A stretch of DNA of 64,000 nucleotides, taken from G965279355 sp965279355 (GTDB lineage Bacteria > Pseudomonadota > Alphaproteobacteria > CACIAM-22H2). The notes beneath the pieces were generated by a model that was given only the letters and a program-made list of their open reading frames with translations, was not told the origin of the DNA and did no database searches. The stretch covers positions 1,922,001-1,986,000 of the forward strand of contig OZ257155.1 in assembly GCA_965279355.1 (NCBI GenBank), in the 5' to 3' direction. A program made the translations under genes and the position numbers. Shown one piece after another: positions 41,393 through 49,541 of this stretch (within the stretch, counting starts at the first letter, position 1; each line of letters opens with the position of its first letter).

Positions 41393-42592
41393 TCAGGCCG
41401 CCCACGGCATCAGTTTGTGCAGCAGGCTGGCGCCGTTGATGCGCCGGCGACGCTCCGCATCCGTCCGTCCGCTGACCAGACCGGTCAGACGTTTGAGCGG
41501 ATCGATGACGCGCTGGCTTTTGGACGCCTCACCGATCATCTGCCCGGCATTGGAGACGCGCGCGAACAGCGCGGCATCGGCCGGCACCATCGCCGACACC
41601 GCATGCCCAAGCGTGGCCGCGAAGTCCTTGGTCGGAATATCGGTCTTCGGCTGTCCGCCGACCCGATTGAGGACGACGCGCACCGGCACATCGGTCTGCC
41701 GTCCGGCACCCAGCGTATCGAGCAGGGATTTCGCATTGCGCAGGCTGGCGAGGGTCGGAACCGCGGTAACGACGATCTCGTCCGAGACATCCAGCACATG
41801 CCGCACCCAGCCGCCCGAAGCGCGCGGCAGATCGGCAATAACCCAGGCCGCGTTGCGCCGCAGCGTCCGCAGCAGCGGGTCCAGTGAAGCGCTGTCGATC
41901 TCGGCCGATGCGCTGCCGTCACCGGCGCAGGTCAGCAGGGAAAGGTTGTCGTTATACTTGGCGAGGAACCGCTCAAGCATCTGGTCGTCGAGCCGGTCGG
42001 CCTGCGCCAGCGCCTGCGTCACCGTCTGCGGCGACTCGAGGTTGCAGTAGAGCCCGAGCGTGCCGAACGCCGTATCCAGATCGACGACGGCAGCCTCCCC
42101 GTCATAAAGCTTGCCGAGGCACCAGCCGATATTGCCGGCCATGGTGCTCGAACCGGCACCGCCGCTGGCGCCGATGAAAGAGATCAGCCGTCCCTGCCCC
42201 GCGACATCGGGCGCCTGGCTCACCGAGACGATGGCCTCCACCAGATGGGTCGGGTCCACCGGCATGGGGATGTATTCGCGCACACCCTGTCGCGTGAGCT
42301 GGCGATAGAGCGCCACATCGTTGTGATGGCCGAGCAGGATGAGATCCGTACCGGCCGCGCAGACTTCAGCCAGGCGCTCCAGCTGGTCGAAGATCGCCGG
42401 CGGCCGCTCCCGGGTCTCCACGATCAGCAGGCCGGGGCTCGGCTCACCTTGATACTTGTGCGTTGCCGCGTCGATGCCGCCCTGAAAGAAGGTCAGCCGT
42501 GTCTTGGCGAGGCGGCGATCGCGCAGCGCCTGATCGACGGCCAGTTTCGCTTCAGGCGTCAGCGCAAAGGCGTGGAGGTCTAGGCGTTGAAT
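41393..42592 (-). CDS. cpaE: CpaE pilus localisation protein with apparent ATT start codon
   Basis: The protein is 399 residues if it starts at ATT 42592. It has an N-terminal atypical receiver domain (about 20-130, with GLLIVETRE and LILLGHHNDVALYR) and a C-terminal MinD/ParA ATPase with deviant Walker A GASGGAGSST and VDLDTAFG. No ATG, GTG or TTG exists between the upstream in-frame stop (42608-42610) and GTG at 42421. Starting at that GTG would delete about 57 residues that match the normal CpaE N-terminus (DRRLAKTRLTFFQGGIDAAT). GGGAG seven bases before ATT supports ATT. CpaE directs the pilus machine to the cell pole or site. Spacing is 26 bp from cpaD and 12 bp from cpaF. Confidence 0.88.
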   Translation of the reverse strand: MQRLDLHAFALTPEAKLAVDQALRDRRLAKTRLTFFQGGIDAATHKYQGEPSPGLLIVETRERPPAIFDQLERLAEVCAAGTDLILLGHHNDVALYRQLTRQGVREYIPMPVDPTHLVEAIVSVSQAPDVAGQGRLISFIGASGGAGSSTMAGNIGWCLGKLYDGEAAVVDLDTAFGTLGLYCNLESPQTVTQALAQADRLDDQMLERFLAKYNDNLSLLTCAGDGSASAEIDSASLDPLLRTLRRNAAWVIADLPRASGGWVRHVLDVSDEIVVTAVPTLASLRNAKSLLDTLGAGRQTDVPVRVVLNRVGGQPKTDIPTKDFAATLGHAVSAMVPADAALFARVSNAGQMIGEASKSQRVIDPLKRLTGLVSGRTDAERRRRINGASLLHKLMPWAA

Positions 42593-42618
42593 GGGAGTTC
42601 TCCCGGTTCACGTGGTTG

Positions 42619-43260
42619 CTACTTGCTGGTCACGTTGCCGTTGCTGTTCTGCAGCGGCGAATACGTCGCGTTGGTCGGCTCGCCGGCACGATAGCGCTGG
42701 ACGACCCGATTGGAATTCTGGGCATCGGTCGGAGCGGGATCGCGCATCCGCACCAGATCGGCGGGATCGGCCACCATCACCCCGAGATTGCGCTGCTGCG
42801 CGCAGCCGAAATTCGAGTGGGCCTGGTTGTAGGGATTGAAGCTCGGCGACGAACTCCAGTCGCCGCAATTGGGCTGGACGGTTGTGTAGCGGTCGTAACT
42901 GATGGTGATCCCATCGGCCGAGCCGTCCTCGACCATCACCATGCGGATGGCGCTCGCGGAAATGCCGGCCGCGATCAGGCGCTGCCGCATCGCGCGGACC
43001 TCCGCTTCCCGGTCAGCCATCCCGGTTGCCACCGTCACTGGCCCGTGACCGCGATCGAGATAGGATTTCACCAGAACCGCGAGCCGCGCCTCGTCTTCCG
43101 GGCTCAGGCTTTGCGGCGTGGCGAGCGGCAGGGCGATGGTCTGTGCCCGCACCTGAACCGGATAGTTCTCCCGATAGGATGTCTCCGGCGTCTCGGCGCA
43201 GGCGCCCGCCGTCAGAAGCACGAGGAGAGAAAGCGTCGAACGGTTCATCATATCGCTCAC
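42619..43260 (-). CDS. cpaD: CpaD pilus assembly lipoprotein
   Basis: A 213-residue CpaD-family protein: lipoprotein-type leader LLVLLTAGAC (Cys near 21), then ENYPVQV and the conserved SYDRYTTVQPNCGDWS and NFGCAQQRNLGVMVADPADLVRMR segments. It is an outer-membrane lipoprotein associated with the CpaC secretin. The GTG at 43260 overlaps the cpaC stop (GTGA); ATG at 43251 or 43248 are alternative starts giving the same mature protein. Confidence 0.93.
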   Translation of the reverse strand: MSDMMNRSTLSLLVLLTAGACAETPETSYRENYPVQVRAQTIALPLATPQSLSPEDEARLAVLVKSYLDRGHGPVTVATGMADREAEVRAMRQRLIAAGISASAIRMVMVEDGSADGITISYDRYTTVQPNCGDWSSSPSFNPYNQAHSNFGCAQQRNLGVMVADPADLVRMRDPAPTDAQNSNRVVQRYRAGEPTNATYSPLQNSNGNVTSK

Positions 43261-44774
43261 TCCACGATAAAGCCGTGCGGGCCGCGCGGCGGCGAGACCG
43301 GCGCCGGCGCGCTCGGCTTCGTGTAGGCCGCATGCAGGCGGCCCATCAGGTACATGTTGAGATCGCTGGCCGCGGTGAACCCGTCAGTCGGGAACGCCAG
43401 CGCGTTTGGATCGGCCGGCTTTACCAGCAGCGGCGTTACGGCGATCACCAGATCGGATTCGCTGCGCTGGAACTGCGTGCTGGAGAACAGGGAGCCAAGG
43501 ATCGGAATATCCTTGAGCAGCGGGAAACCCTGGATGGTGTTCTGAATATCGTTCTGCAGCAGCCCGGCGATGGCGATGCTGCCGCCCGACGGCAGTTCGA
43601 CCGTCGTCTCGGCACGCCGCATCGACAGAGCGGGGATCTGGAACCCGTTGGCGGAGATCTGTCCCTGCGTGGAGAGCTGGCTGACTTCGGTCGCGATGCG
43701 GAGATTGATCAGGCCGCCGGACAGCACCAGCGGCGTGAAGGTCAGCCGGACGCCGAAGTCCTTGTAGGTGACGGCGATGGTCGAGGCGCCACCCGGCACG
43801 GCGCTCGGCTGCGGCGACGGCACGGGGAACTGTCCGCCGACCAGGAACGACGCCGTCTCACCTGAAACCGACGTCAGGTTCGGCTCGGCCAGGGTCTTGA
43901 CGAGACCGTTCGATTCCAGCGCCTGCAGCAGCGCGGTGAAGGTCCCGAGTCCGCCCAGCGGGATAACCGCCCCCAGCGCCGCGAACGGCGTGCTGGCGAA
44001 CGTGCGGGTCGCACCGGTAAGCGTCAGGCGCGAGCCGCCGATGTTCAGGTTGAACGGCGGCGAGCCCGGCGTGATGCCGAGTTCCTTCACCACCTGGCGC
44101 GACATTTCCGAGACCCGCACCCGGAGCAGCACCTGGCTCTTATCGCGAATGGTGACGAGGTTGATGATGGCGCTGTCATCGGCGACGTATTGCCGCGCGA
44201 TCTGGCGCACGTTCTCCGCCACCTGCGGATTGGCGACTGAACCGGACAACATCAGGCTTTGGTTAGCCGTGCTCACCTCGATCTGCTCGTTGGGGATCAT
44301 CCGCTTGATGGCGGCCATCACCGAGGCAGAGTCGAACGCGACATGCACGTCGATCTCGTCGATCTGCCGTCCGTCGGCGTCGAAGAAATAGACATTCGTC
44401 TCGCCGACCTTGCGGCCGATGATAAAAGCCGTGTCCGGGCTGCGCAGAACGATGTCGGCGACGGCCGGGTTCGCGACCAGCACATCACGCGCCGGACGTG
44501 AAAGTCGGACCATCCGCGACTTGTTGACGTCGAGGGCAAAAATGCGGGCTGCGCTCTGGACCGAGACCGGAACGATTACCGGCTGAATTTCACGGACCCG
44601 CGGCAGGCCGGAAGAAGCGCGCTCCGGCGCCGCGACCGGCGGGATCGCGGGTACGATTGGAATTTCGCGCGCGTTCGGCAATGGTGCCAGCGGCGCCTGT
44701 GCCTGGACCGCCAGCGGTGCCGCCACTGTCAGCGCGATCAGCGCCGCCTGCAGAACACGGTGAATAGCGCGCAT
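43257..44774 (-). CDS. cpaC: CpaC/RcpA outer-membrane secretin
   Basis: A 505-residue secretin with a Sec signal peptide (about residues 1-26, ending VQAQ), a pilus N-domain (about 85-150, VLVANPAVADIVL), a BON/N1-type domain, and the secretin barrel (about 240-450) with the family stretch TVELPSGGSIAIAGLL and LKDIPILGSLF. It forms the outer-membrane channel for the Flp pilus. AAGGA eight bases before ATG at 44774 supports this start over a TTG two codons upstream that overlaps the cpaB stop. Confidence 0.95.
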   Translation of the reverse strand: MRAIHRVLQAALIALTVAAPLAVQAQAPLAPLPNAREIPIVPAIPPVAAPERASSGLPRVREIQPVIVPVSVQSAARIFALDVNKSRMVRLSRPARDVLVANPAVADIVLRSPDTAFIIGRKVGETNVYFFDADGRQIDEIDVHVAFDSASVMAAIKRMIPNEQIEVSTANQSLMLSGSVANPQVAENVRQIARQYVADDSAIINLVTIRDKSQVLLRVRVSEMSRQVVKELGITPGSPPFNLNIGGSRLTLTGATRTFASTPFAALGAVIPLGGLGTFTALLQALESNGLVKTLAEPNLTSVSGETASFLVGGQFPVPSPQPSAVPGGASTIAVTYKDFGVRLTFTPLVLSGGLINLRIATEVSQLSTQGQISANGFQIPALSMRRAETTVELPSGGSIAIAGLLQNDIQNTIQGFPLLKDIPILGSLFSSTQFQRSESDLVIAVTPLLVKPADPNALAFPTDGFTAASDLNMYLMGRLHAAYTKPSAPAPVSPPRGPHGFIVE

Positions 44775-44776
44775 GG

Positions 44777-45631
44777 TCAATGTCCTTGTCCAACGATGGT
44801 GGCGCCGTGATAGACGCGCACGCCATTGCCGTTCTGCTGGTTCTGCAGCCGGCCGAGAAACGAACTGACCTCGAAATCCTGGACGGTCCCGCCCATCACC
44901 TCGGCCGTCTCCGGACGGACAAGGCTGCGCAGCGCCAGAGACAGCGTGCCCATCTGCATCGCCAGCGACACCTTCTGCGCCTGCATGAGATCAACCTCGA
45001 GGGTCGCGGTGCGGCCGAGCTTGGGCTTGGTGTCCATGTCGCGCGTTTCCTGATCGATCGTCAGGACACGGATATCGCGCAGCACCACGCTGCTGGCCTG
45101 CTTGTGCGAGGGACGGGCACCGTCCGTATTGCCGACATAGGTGATGTTGAATTTCTCGGCGAGCAGAAGGTCGACCGAGTCCCCCGGCACAATGAAGCCG
45201 GCATTTCCCGAAACCGCGTCGATCGGAACGCTGATCGCGCGCTTGCCCGGCGTCAGGGCCGCCGCGAGGAAGCCTGAGTCGCCGGGACGGAGCAGACGCT
45301 GCACCGTGATCGGCTCGCCGGCGGCAAAGCCGCGCAGAACCACGCGTCCCGCCGCGTCGGCCTGGGGCGTGATTCCCTTGGTGCGCAGCAGGAAATTCGG
45401 ATCGATGCCGTCTTCCGGCCAACGCTGCCAGCGAACATCGTCGGCCTTCATGATGGACCCGGCCGGAAGATTGCGTGTCGCGACGAGAACCTCGTTGCCG
45501 TCCACACGCGGCGCCTGCGGTGCCGGCTGAACCGCCGCCACGGGCCGGTTCATGAGACCCGGCACCACGAAATACACGAGCCCGGCCAGCGCCAGGGCGA
45601 AGACAACGATGGCAACACCGATGGGACGCAT
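44777..45631 (-). CDS. cpaB: CpaB/RcpC pilus assembly protein
   Basis: A 284-residue protein with a single N-terminal membrane anchor (IGVAIVVFALALAGLVYFVV) followed by an SAF/beta-clip domain (VLVATRNLPAGSIMKADDVRWQRWP) and the RcpC/CpaB domain (GKRAISVPIDAVSGNAGFIVPGDSVDLLL). It resides in the periplasm, probably contacting peptidoglycan and the secretin. It lies 12 bp downstream of cpaA and the secretin gene follows immediately. Confidence 0.94.
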   Translation of the reverse strand: MRPIGVAIVVFALALAGLVYFVVPGLMNRPVAAVQPAPQAPRVDGNEVLVATRNLPAGSIMKADDVRWQRWPEDGIDPNFLLRTKGITPQADAAGRVVLRGFAAGEPITVQRLLRPGDSGFLAAALTPGKRAISVPIDAVSGNAGFIVPGDSVDLLLAEKFNITYVGNTDGARPSHKQASSVVLRDIRVLTIDQETRDMDTKPKLGRTATLEVDLMQAQKVSLAMQMGTLSLALRSLVRPETAEVMGGTVQDFEVSSFLGRLQNQQNGNGVRVYHGATIVGQGH

Positions 45632-45643
45632 CGTTGGGCCTCC

Positions 45644-46135
45644 TCAGAACGACGGCGCGGCGGCGGACTGCAGAAGCAGCACCGCACCGGCCAGCGAGAT
45701 GGCAATGCCGTAGGGCACGCCGGATGTTTCGGAGAGCGCCTGGCTGTACCAGCGGCCGGGCGGAACCATCCGTCCACGGGCGATGCGGCGCGCAAAGATC
45801 AGCAGCGCTGTGAGCACCGCGCCGGCTATCGCGGTCAGCAGCAGAAAGCTTGGGAGATCGTGCCAGCCCATCCACACCGATGTGGCGGCAAGCAGCTTGA
45901 CGTCACCGCCGCCCCAGATGCCGAGCGCGAAGAGAAAGGCGCCGACGGTCAGCATCGCGAGGCCGAGCCCGACATGCAGCAGCGATGTGCCGAAGGGCAG
46001 CGCCGGTGTGACAAGAAGGAACGCGCCGAGCACGACCAGGCTCAGAACATCGGGGATCTCGTAGCGGACGAAATCGTTCATCGCCGCGAGGGCGAGGGCT
46101 GCGATGCAGAGAACGATGGCAATAAAGCTCAACAT
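45644..46135 (-). CDS. cpaA: CpaA/TadV prepilin peptidase
   Basis: A 163-residue integral membrane aspartyl protease of the A24 family without the N-terminal methylase domain. Catalytic Asp residues are in NDFVRYEIPDVLSL (near residue 25) and in GGGDVKLLAA, the GxGD motif. It cleaves the leader of the Flp pilin and TadE-like pseudopilins at the inner membrane. It is separated from flp by 85 bp that contain a 17-bp perfect hairpin. Confidence 0.94.
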   Translation of the reverse strand: MLSFIAIVLCIAALALAAMNDFVRYEIPDVLSLVVLGAFLLVTPALPFGTSLLHVGLGLAMLTVGAFLFALGIWGGGDVKLLAATSVWMGWHDLPSFLLLTAIAGAVLTALLIFARRIARGRMVPPGRWYSQALSETSGVPYGIAISLAGAVLLLQSAAAPSF

Positions 46136-46173
46136 GAAAACGCCCTACACCGGATGAATGGGAAGCCTCGACC

Positions 46174-46213
46174 GGTGGAGTGTCGGCGACCACCTTGTCG
46201 CCGACACTCCACC
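46174..46213 (-). promoter_or_regulatory. Perfect 17-bp stem-loop between flp and cpaA
   Basis: Positions 46174-46190 and 46197-46213 are exactly complementary, with a 6-base loop (AAGGTG in the transcript). The hairpin begins 7 bp after the flp stop and ends 38 bp before cpaA. It lacks a T-run, so it is more likely an mRNA 3'-stabiliser or processing/attenuation site that keeps pilin mRNA in excess over assembly genes than a simple terminator. Confidence 0.8.
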
Positions 46214-46220
46214 TGTAAGA

Positions 46221-46445
46221 TCACGGACCTGCGGGCGGCGCCGCGGGAGCGCCCGCGGTGTTCAGCGCCGTTGAAACGGCGGTGAAGGTGTCGCGGACAT
46301 CGGTACCGAGCGTCGACACGGCCGTGATGATCACGACGGCGATGGCGCCGGCGATCAGGCCGTATTCGATGGCGGTGACGCCGGATTTGTCGCGGCCGAG
46401 ACGACGGGCCTTGAACGCGAGAGCCGAGAGATAAGTGCGAAGCAT
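46221..46445 (-). CDS. flp: Flp major pilin
   Basis: A 74-residue class IVb pilin. The leader is basic and ends in Gly22; the predicted cleavage is GVTAIEYGLIA with Glu27 at +5 and Tyr28 at +6, followed by a hydrophobic helix (LIAGAIAVVIITAVSTLG) and a short Ala/Pro-rich tail (GAPAAPPAGP). AGGAGGG eight bases upstream of the ATG is a very strong ribosome-binding site. It is processed by CpaA and polymerised by CpaF/TadBC through CpaC. It leads the cpa-tad transcription unit and is followed by a strong stem-loop. Confidence 0.96.
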   Translation of the reverse strand: MLRTYLSALAFKARRLGRDKSGVTAIEYGLIAGAIAVVIITAVSTLGTDVRDTFTAVSTALNTAGAPAAPPAGP

Positions 46446-46543
46446 GGTTGGTCCCTCCTGAAGGTTTGCCCCGCGCGGATCGCACGGCGCTGATGCCGGA
46501 TGGCACCGTGCGACAAAAATGTGGCAAGCCGGCCGCCGCGTAA

Positions 46544-46559
46544 GTGTGGAATCGCACAC
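46544..46559. promoter_or_regulatory. GTGTG-N6-CACAC Crp-like dyad between flp and crp-like gene
   Basis: The dyad GTGTGGAATCGCACAC is exact in its 5-bp arms and has the TGTG-N6-CACA geometry of Crp-family operators. It lies 51 bp before the Crp/Fnr gene and 98 bp before flp, so it could control both. Which of the two Crp/Fnr-like proteins binds is not known. Confidence 0.55.
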
Positions 46560-46610
46560 CGGTGAAAGAGTCCTTGTGGGACCTTCGTTTTCGTTACGGA
46601 GGACGTGTCC

Positions 46611-47339
46611 ATGCCCAGCCTGTCGGAAGCCCTGTCCCGCACCCAGCCGATGTCGCTCGCCGGCATCACGATGCTGCGCCACCTCTCCATCGGAGAGCGT
46701 GAATCGCTGGAAGGGAAATGCGTGTTCCGCCGCTTCATCGCGAATGAAACCGTACTGGACCGGTTCAGCGCGAGTGTGGCGGTGTACTTCATCATCTCCG
46801 GCACCGCGCGCGTGGTGCATCACGTCGCCGATCAGCAGGAAATCACCATCGCTACGATCGGCGCCGGCGACACGATCGGTGAAATCTCCGCAATCGACGG
46901 ACTCGGCCGCTCGGCGACCGTCATGGCCGTGGATGAATGCGTTGTGGCCGAACTCTCGGGGGAGGATTTCCGGGCCCTGATCGCGCGGCGCGGCGATATC
47001 GCGCTCGATCTGCTGCGTCGGTGGGCCGTCACCATCCGCAAGCTATCGGACAAGGTCAGCTATCTCTCGACCGGCAGCCCGGACCAGCGTGTCTATTCCG
47101 AGCTGATCCGCCTGGCGCGGGTCGAGAAGCCGGGCGCCGACCGCTGGCTGATCCGCGAGCTGCCCAGCCATCAGGATCTGGCGACCTGGGCGCAGACCAG
47201 CCGCGAGGTGGTTTCCGGAGCGGTTGCCGAGTTGGTCCGTCGCGGCGTCGCAGAGCGCCGCACCAAGACGCTTTACATCAACGACTACGGCGCCTTGCGG
47301 GAGATGCTCTCCCGCCCTGCGGCACCGGGCGAGGGCTGA
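46611..47339 (+). CDS. Crp/Fnr-family transcriptional regulator (first of tandem pair)
   Basis: The 242-residue protein has a cyclic-nucleotide-binding domain (about 25-145, with GAGDTIGEISAIDGLGRSATV as the phosphate-binding cassette) and a winged HTH (about 160-235, SHQDLATWAQTSREVVSGAVAELVRRG). No N-terminal Cys cluster is present, so it is not an Fe-S Fnr. GGAGGA seven bases before ATG at 46611 fixes the start; a GTG two codons earlier is less suitable. It is divergent from flp with a Crp-like dyad between them. Ligand could be cAMP or another cyclic nucleotide; it may control pilus synthesis. Confidence 0.9.
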   Translation: MPSLSEALSRTQPMSLAGITMLRHLSIGERESLEGKCVFRRFIANETVLDRFSASVAVYFIISGTARVVHHVADQQEITIATIGAGDTIGEISAIDGLGRSATVMAVDECVVAELSGEDFRALIARRGDIALDLLRRWAVTIRKLSDKVSYLSTGSPDQRVYSELIRLARVEKPGADRWLIRELPSHQDLATWAQTSREVVSGAVAELVRRGVAERRTKTLYINDYGALREMLSRPAAPGEG

Positions 47340-47428
47340 TTTCCCCGATTTCTCAACGCTGGCGGGCGGTAAGGCTTTACGGCACACTGCACGGGTAACA
47401 ATCTTGCGCCTCGAAAAGCGAGACACCC

Positions 47429-48130
47429 GTGGGACCGGCCGACCGGCAAGCTGCCCTGGCGAAAGTCGACATGCTGCGCGGCCTCACGGCCGCCGAGCTG
47501 GCCGCCATCGCTGCCAAGTGCACCTGGCGCGAATACGATAAAGAGCAGCAGATCATCGAGCAGGAGGGCGGCAGCCACGACGTCTATTTCGTCGTGACCG
47601 GGGCCGTCCGCATCACCATCTATGCGGTCAGTGGCCGGGAGATCGCTTTTCGCGATCTCACCGCCGGCACCAGTTTCGGCGAATTGTCGGCCGTTGACGG
47701 GCGCACCCGCTCCACCAGCGTGGTCGCTCTCCAGAAGACCTGGCTGGCTTCGGCGTCCCGCGATCAGTTCCGCGGTCTTCTTCGCACCTATCCGGTGTTC
47801 GTCGACAATGTGCTGAAGGGTCTGGTGGCGCTGGTGCGCAACCTGACGGAACGGGTCGTCGACTACAGCACGCTCAGTGTCCGTTATCGCATCCAGGCGG
47901 AACTGCTGCGCATGGCGCAGGAAAAAGGCACGAAGTACAATCGCACCGTCATCGCGCCCGCGCCCAAGCACGCCGACATCGCCAGCCGCGTCAGCACGAA
48001 CCGGGAAGAAGTCGCGCGCGAATTCGGGCGTCTGACCCGCGCCGGACTGATCGAACGGCGCCGCGGAGAACTCGTCATCCTGAACGTGACGGGGCTTGCC
48101 GACAGTCTGGAAAAAGTGCGCGAAGGCTAG
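47429..48130 (+). CDS. Crp/Fnr-family transcriptional regulator (second of tandem pair)
   Basis: A 233-residue paralogue: cNMP-binding domain (about 15-130, GTSFGELSAVDGRTRSTSV) and a winged HTH (KHADIASRVSTNREEVAREFGRLTRAGLI). The start is GTG, preceded by GCGAGAC, which is weak. It is 89 bp behind the first regulator and ends 3 bp from the stop of a convergent M20 hydrolase gene. The phosphate-binding cassettes of both proteins are similar but the DNA-recognition helices differ (TSREVVSGA against TNREEVARE). They probably see related, not identical, sites. Confidence 0.88.
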   Translation: MGPADRQAALAKVDMLRGLTAAELAAIAAKCTWREYDKEQQIIEQEGGSHDVYFVVTGAVRITIYAVSGREIAFRDLTAGTSFGELSAVDGRTRSTSVVALQKTWLASASRDQFRGLLRTYPVFVDNVLKGLVALVRNLTERVVDYSTLSVRYRIQAELLRMAQEKGTKYNRTVIAPAPKHADIASRVSTNREEVAREFGRLTRAGLIERRRGELVILNVTGLADSLEKVREG

Positions 48131-48133
48131 GCG

Positions 48134-49414
48134 TCAGGCGAAACCGGTCAGCGTATCGCGGAAAATCCGCGCCGCGGTTTCGGCATCGTCCGCCGTCATC
48201 GTTTCCAGCGGCGAGTGGCTGATCCCGCCATTGCCGCAGCGCACGAACAACATGCCGATCTCTGTCAGGCTGCCGAACATCACCGCGTCATGCCCGGCCC
48301 CGCTGGCAAGATAGGTCACCGGGACATCGGCCGCTTCGACCGCGCCCGCCAGGCGCTGCTGCATTTTTTTGGAGCAGGCGATGGCGGGCGAGCGCAGCGC
48401 TTCTGTCACATCGATCTTCACATCCCGCCGTTTGGCGACAGCCTGGATCTCGGCCAGGATTTCGGCCAGCGCGGTATCGCGGATGCGATCGTCGCCGGAG
48501 CGCAGATCGAGCGTCATGTCGCACAGGCCCGGGATCACGTTGATCGCGCCATCCGGAACCGAAAGTTTGCCGACTGTGCCGACCAAACCCGGCACAGCGC
48601 CGCATCGTCGCTCGATATAGAGAATCAGTTCAGCCGCCGCCGCCGCCGCGTCACGGCGCGCATCCATCGGCACCGTGCCGGCATGACCTGCCGTGCCGGT
48701 GATGCGGATTAGAAGCCGCACCGCGCCGGCAATCGCCGTAACAACGCCAACCGGCAGACCGGACTCCAGCAGCACCGGCCCCTGCTCGATATGGACCTCC
48801 AGATAACCGAGGACGACCTCAGGACGGCGCGCCAGTCTGGCGATGGCCGTCGGATCGCCGCCCGCGCTTTTCACCGCCTCGCGCAGACTGATGCCATCGT
48901 CGTCCTTGCGGTCGAGCAGCGCCGGATCGAACCGCCCCACAATCGCGCTGCTGCCGAGATAGGTCGAACCGAAGCGCACGCCTTCCTCGTCGGCAAAACC
49001 GATGATCTCCAGATGGAACGGCAGGCGCTGCCGACGACGGCGCAGGTCGTCGACCACGGCAATCGGCAGCAGCACGCCCAGCCGCCCGTCGTATTTTCCG
49101 CCGTTGCGGACCGTGTCGTAATGCGAGCCGACGATCAGCGTCTTGGCCTTGGGATTGTCGCTGGCGTAGCGGCCGACGACATTGCCGATCGCATCGATCT
49201 CCGCCGTCATCCCGACCTCGGTCATCCAGGCGACGAGCTGCGTTGCCGTTTGGCGATGCGCGCGTGTCAGATAAGCGCAGGTCAGGTTTTCGGGTGAGTC
49301 AGACCAGCGCGCCAGAGTCTCCGCCATCTCCATGATGCGGGGCCCGAGCGAGGCACTTGAATCGGTGTCTGTCTTCAGAGTTGATGGCATGGATTTCGCT
49401 TCGCACCATGCCAT
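48134..49414 (-). CDS. Allantoate amidohydrolase / N-carbamoyl-L-amino-acid hydrolase (M20)
   Basis: The 426-residue di-metal amidase of peptidase family M20 has metal ligands visible in GSHYDTV (His, Asp), YDGRLG (bridging Asp), FADEEGVRF (Glu pair), LEVHIEQGP (His) and GAGHDAVMF (His). It matches the AllC/HyuC subfamily. Because it is divergent from urate oxidase and allantoinase genes, hydrolysis of allantoate to ureidoglycine, CO2 and ammonia is the most likely reaction. An alternative ATG eight codons downstream (49390) is possible. Confidence 0.88.
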   Translation of the reverse strand: MAWCEAKSMPSTLKTDTDSSASLGPRIMEMAETLARWSDSPENLTCAYLTRAHRQTATQLVAWMTEVGMTAEIDAIGNVVGRYASDNPKAKTLIVGSHYDTVRNGGKYDGRLGVLLPIAVVDDLRRRRQRLPFHLEIIGFADEEGVRFGSTYLGSSAIVGRFDPALLDRKDDDGISLREAVKSAGGDPTAIARLARRPEVVLGYLEVHIEQGPVLLESGLPVGVVTAIAGAVRLLIRITGTAGHAGTVPMDARRDAAAAAAELILYIERRCGAVPGLVGTVGKLSVPDGAINVIPGLCDMTLDLRSGDDRIRDTALAEILAEIQAVAKRRDVKIDVTEALRSPAIACSKKMQQRLAGAVEAADVPVTYLASGAGHDAVMFGSLTEIGMLFVRCGNGGISHSPLETMTADDAETAARIFRDTLTGFA

Positions 49415-49541
49415 AGCCGTATCCCGGCGTCGATTGCCCGAAACGCCCGGCCGGCCTCAAAAAAATGTCAGCCAGACTTGAAGATAAGGCCGCCCGGCTG
49501 TCATTCTCTCGTATGCATCAGCCGCTGGGGGGCTGAGTTCC

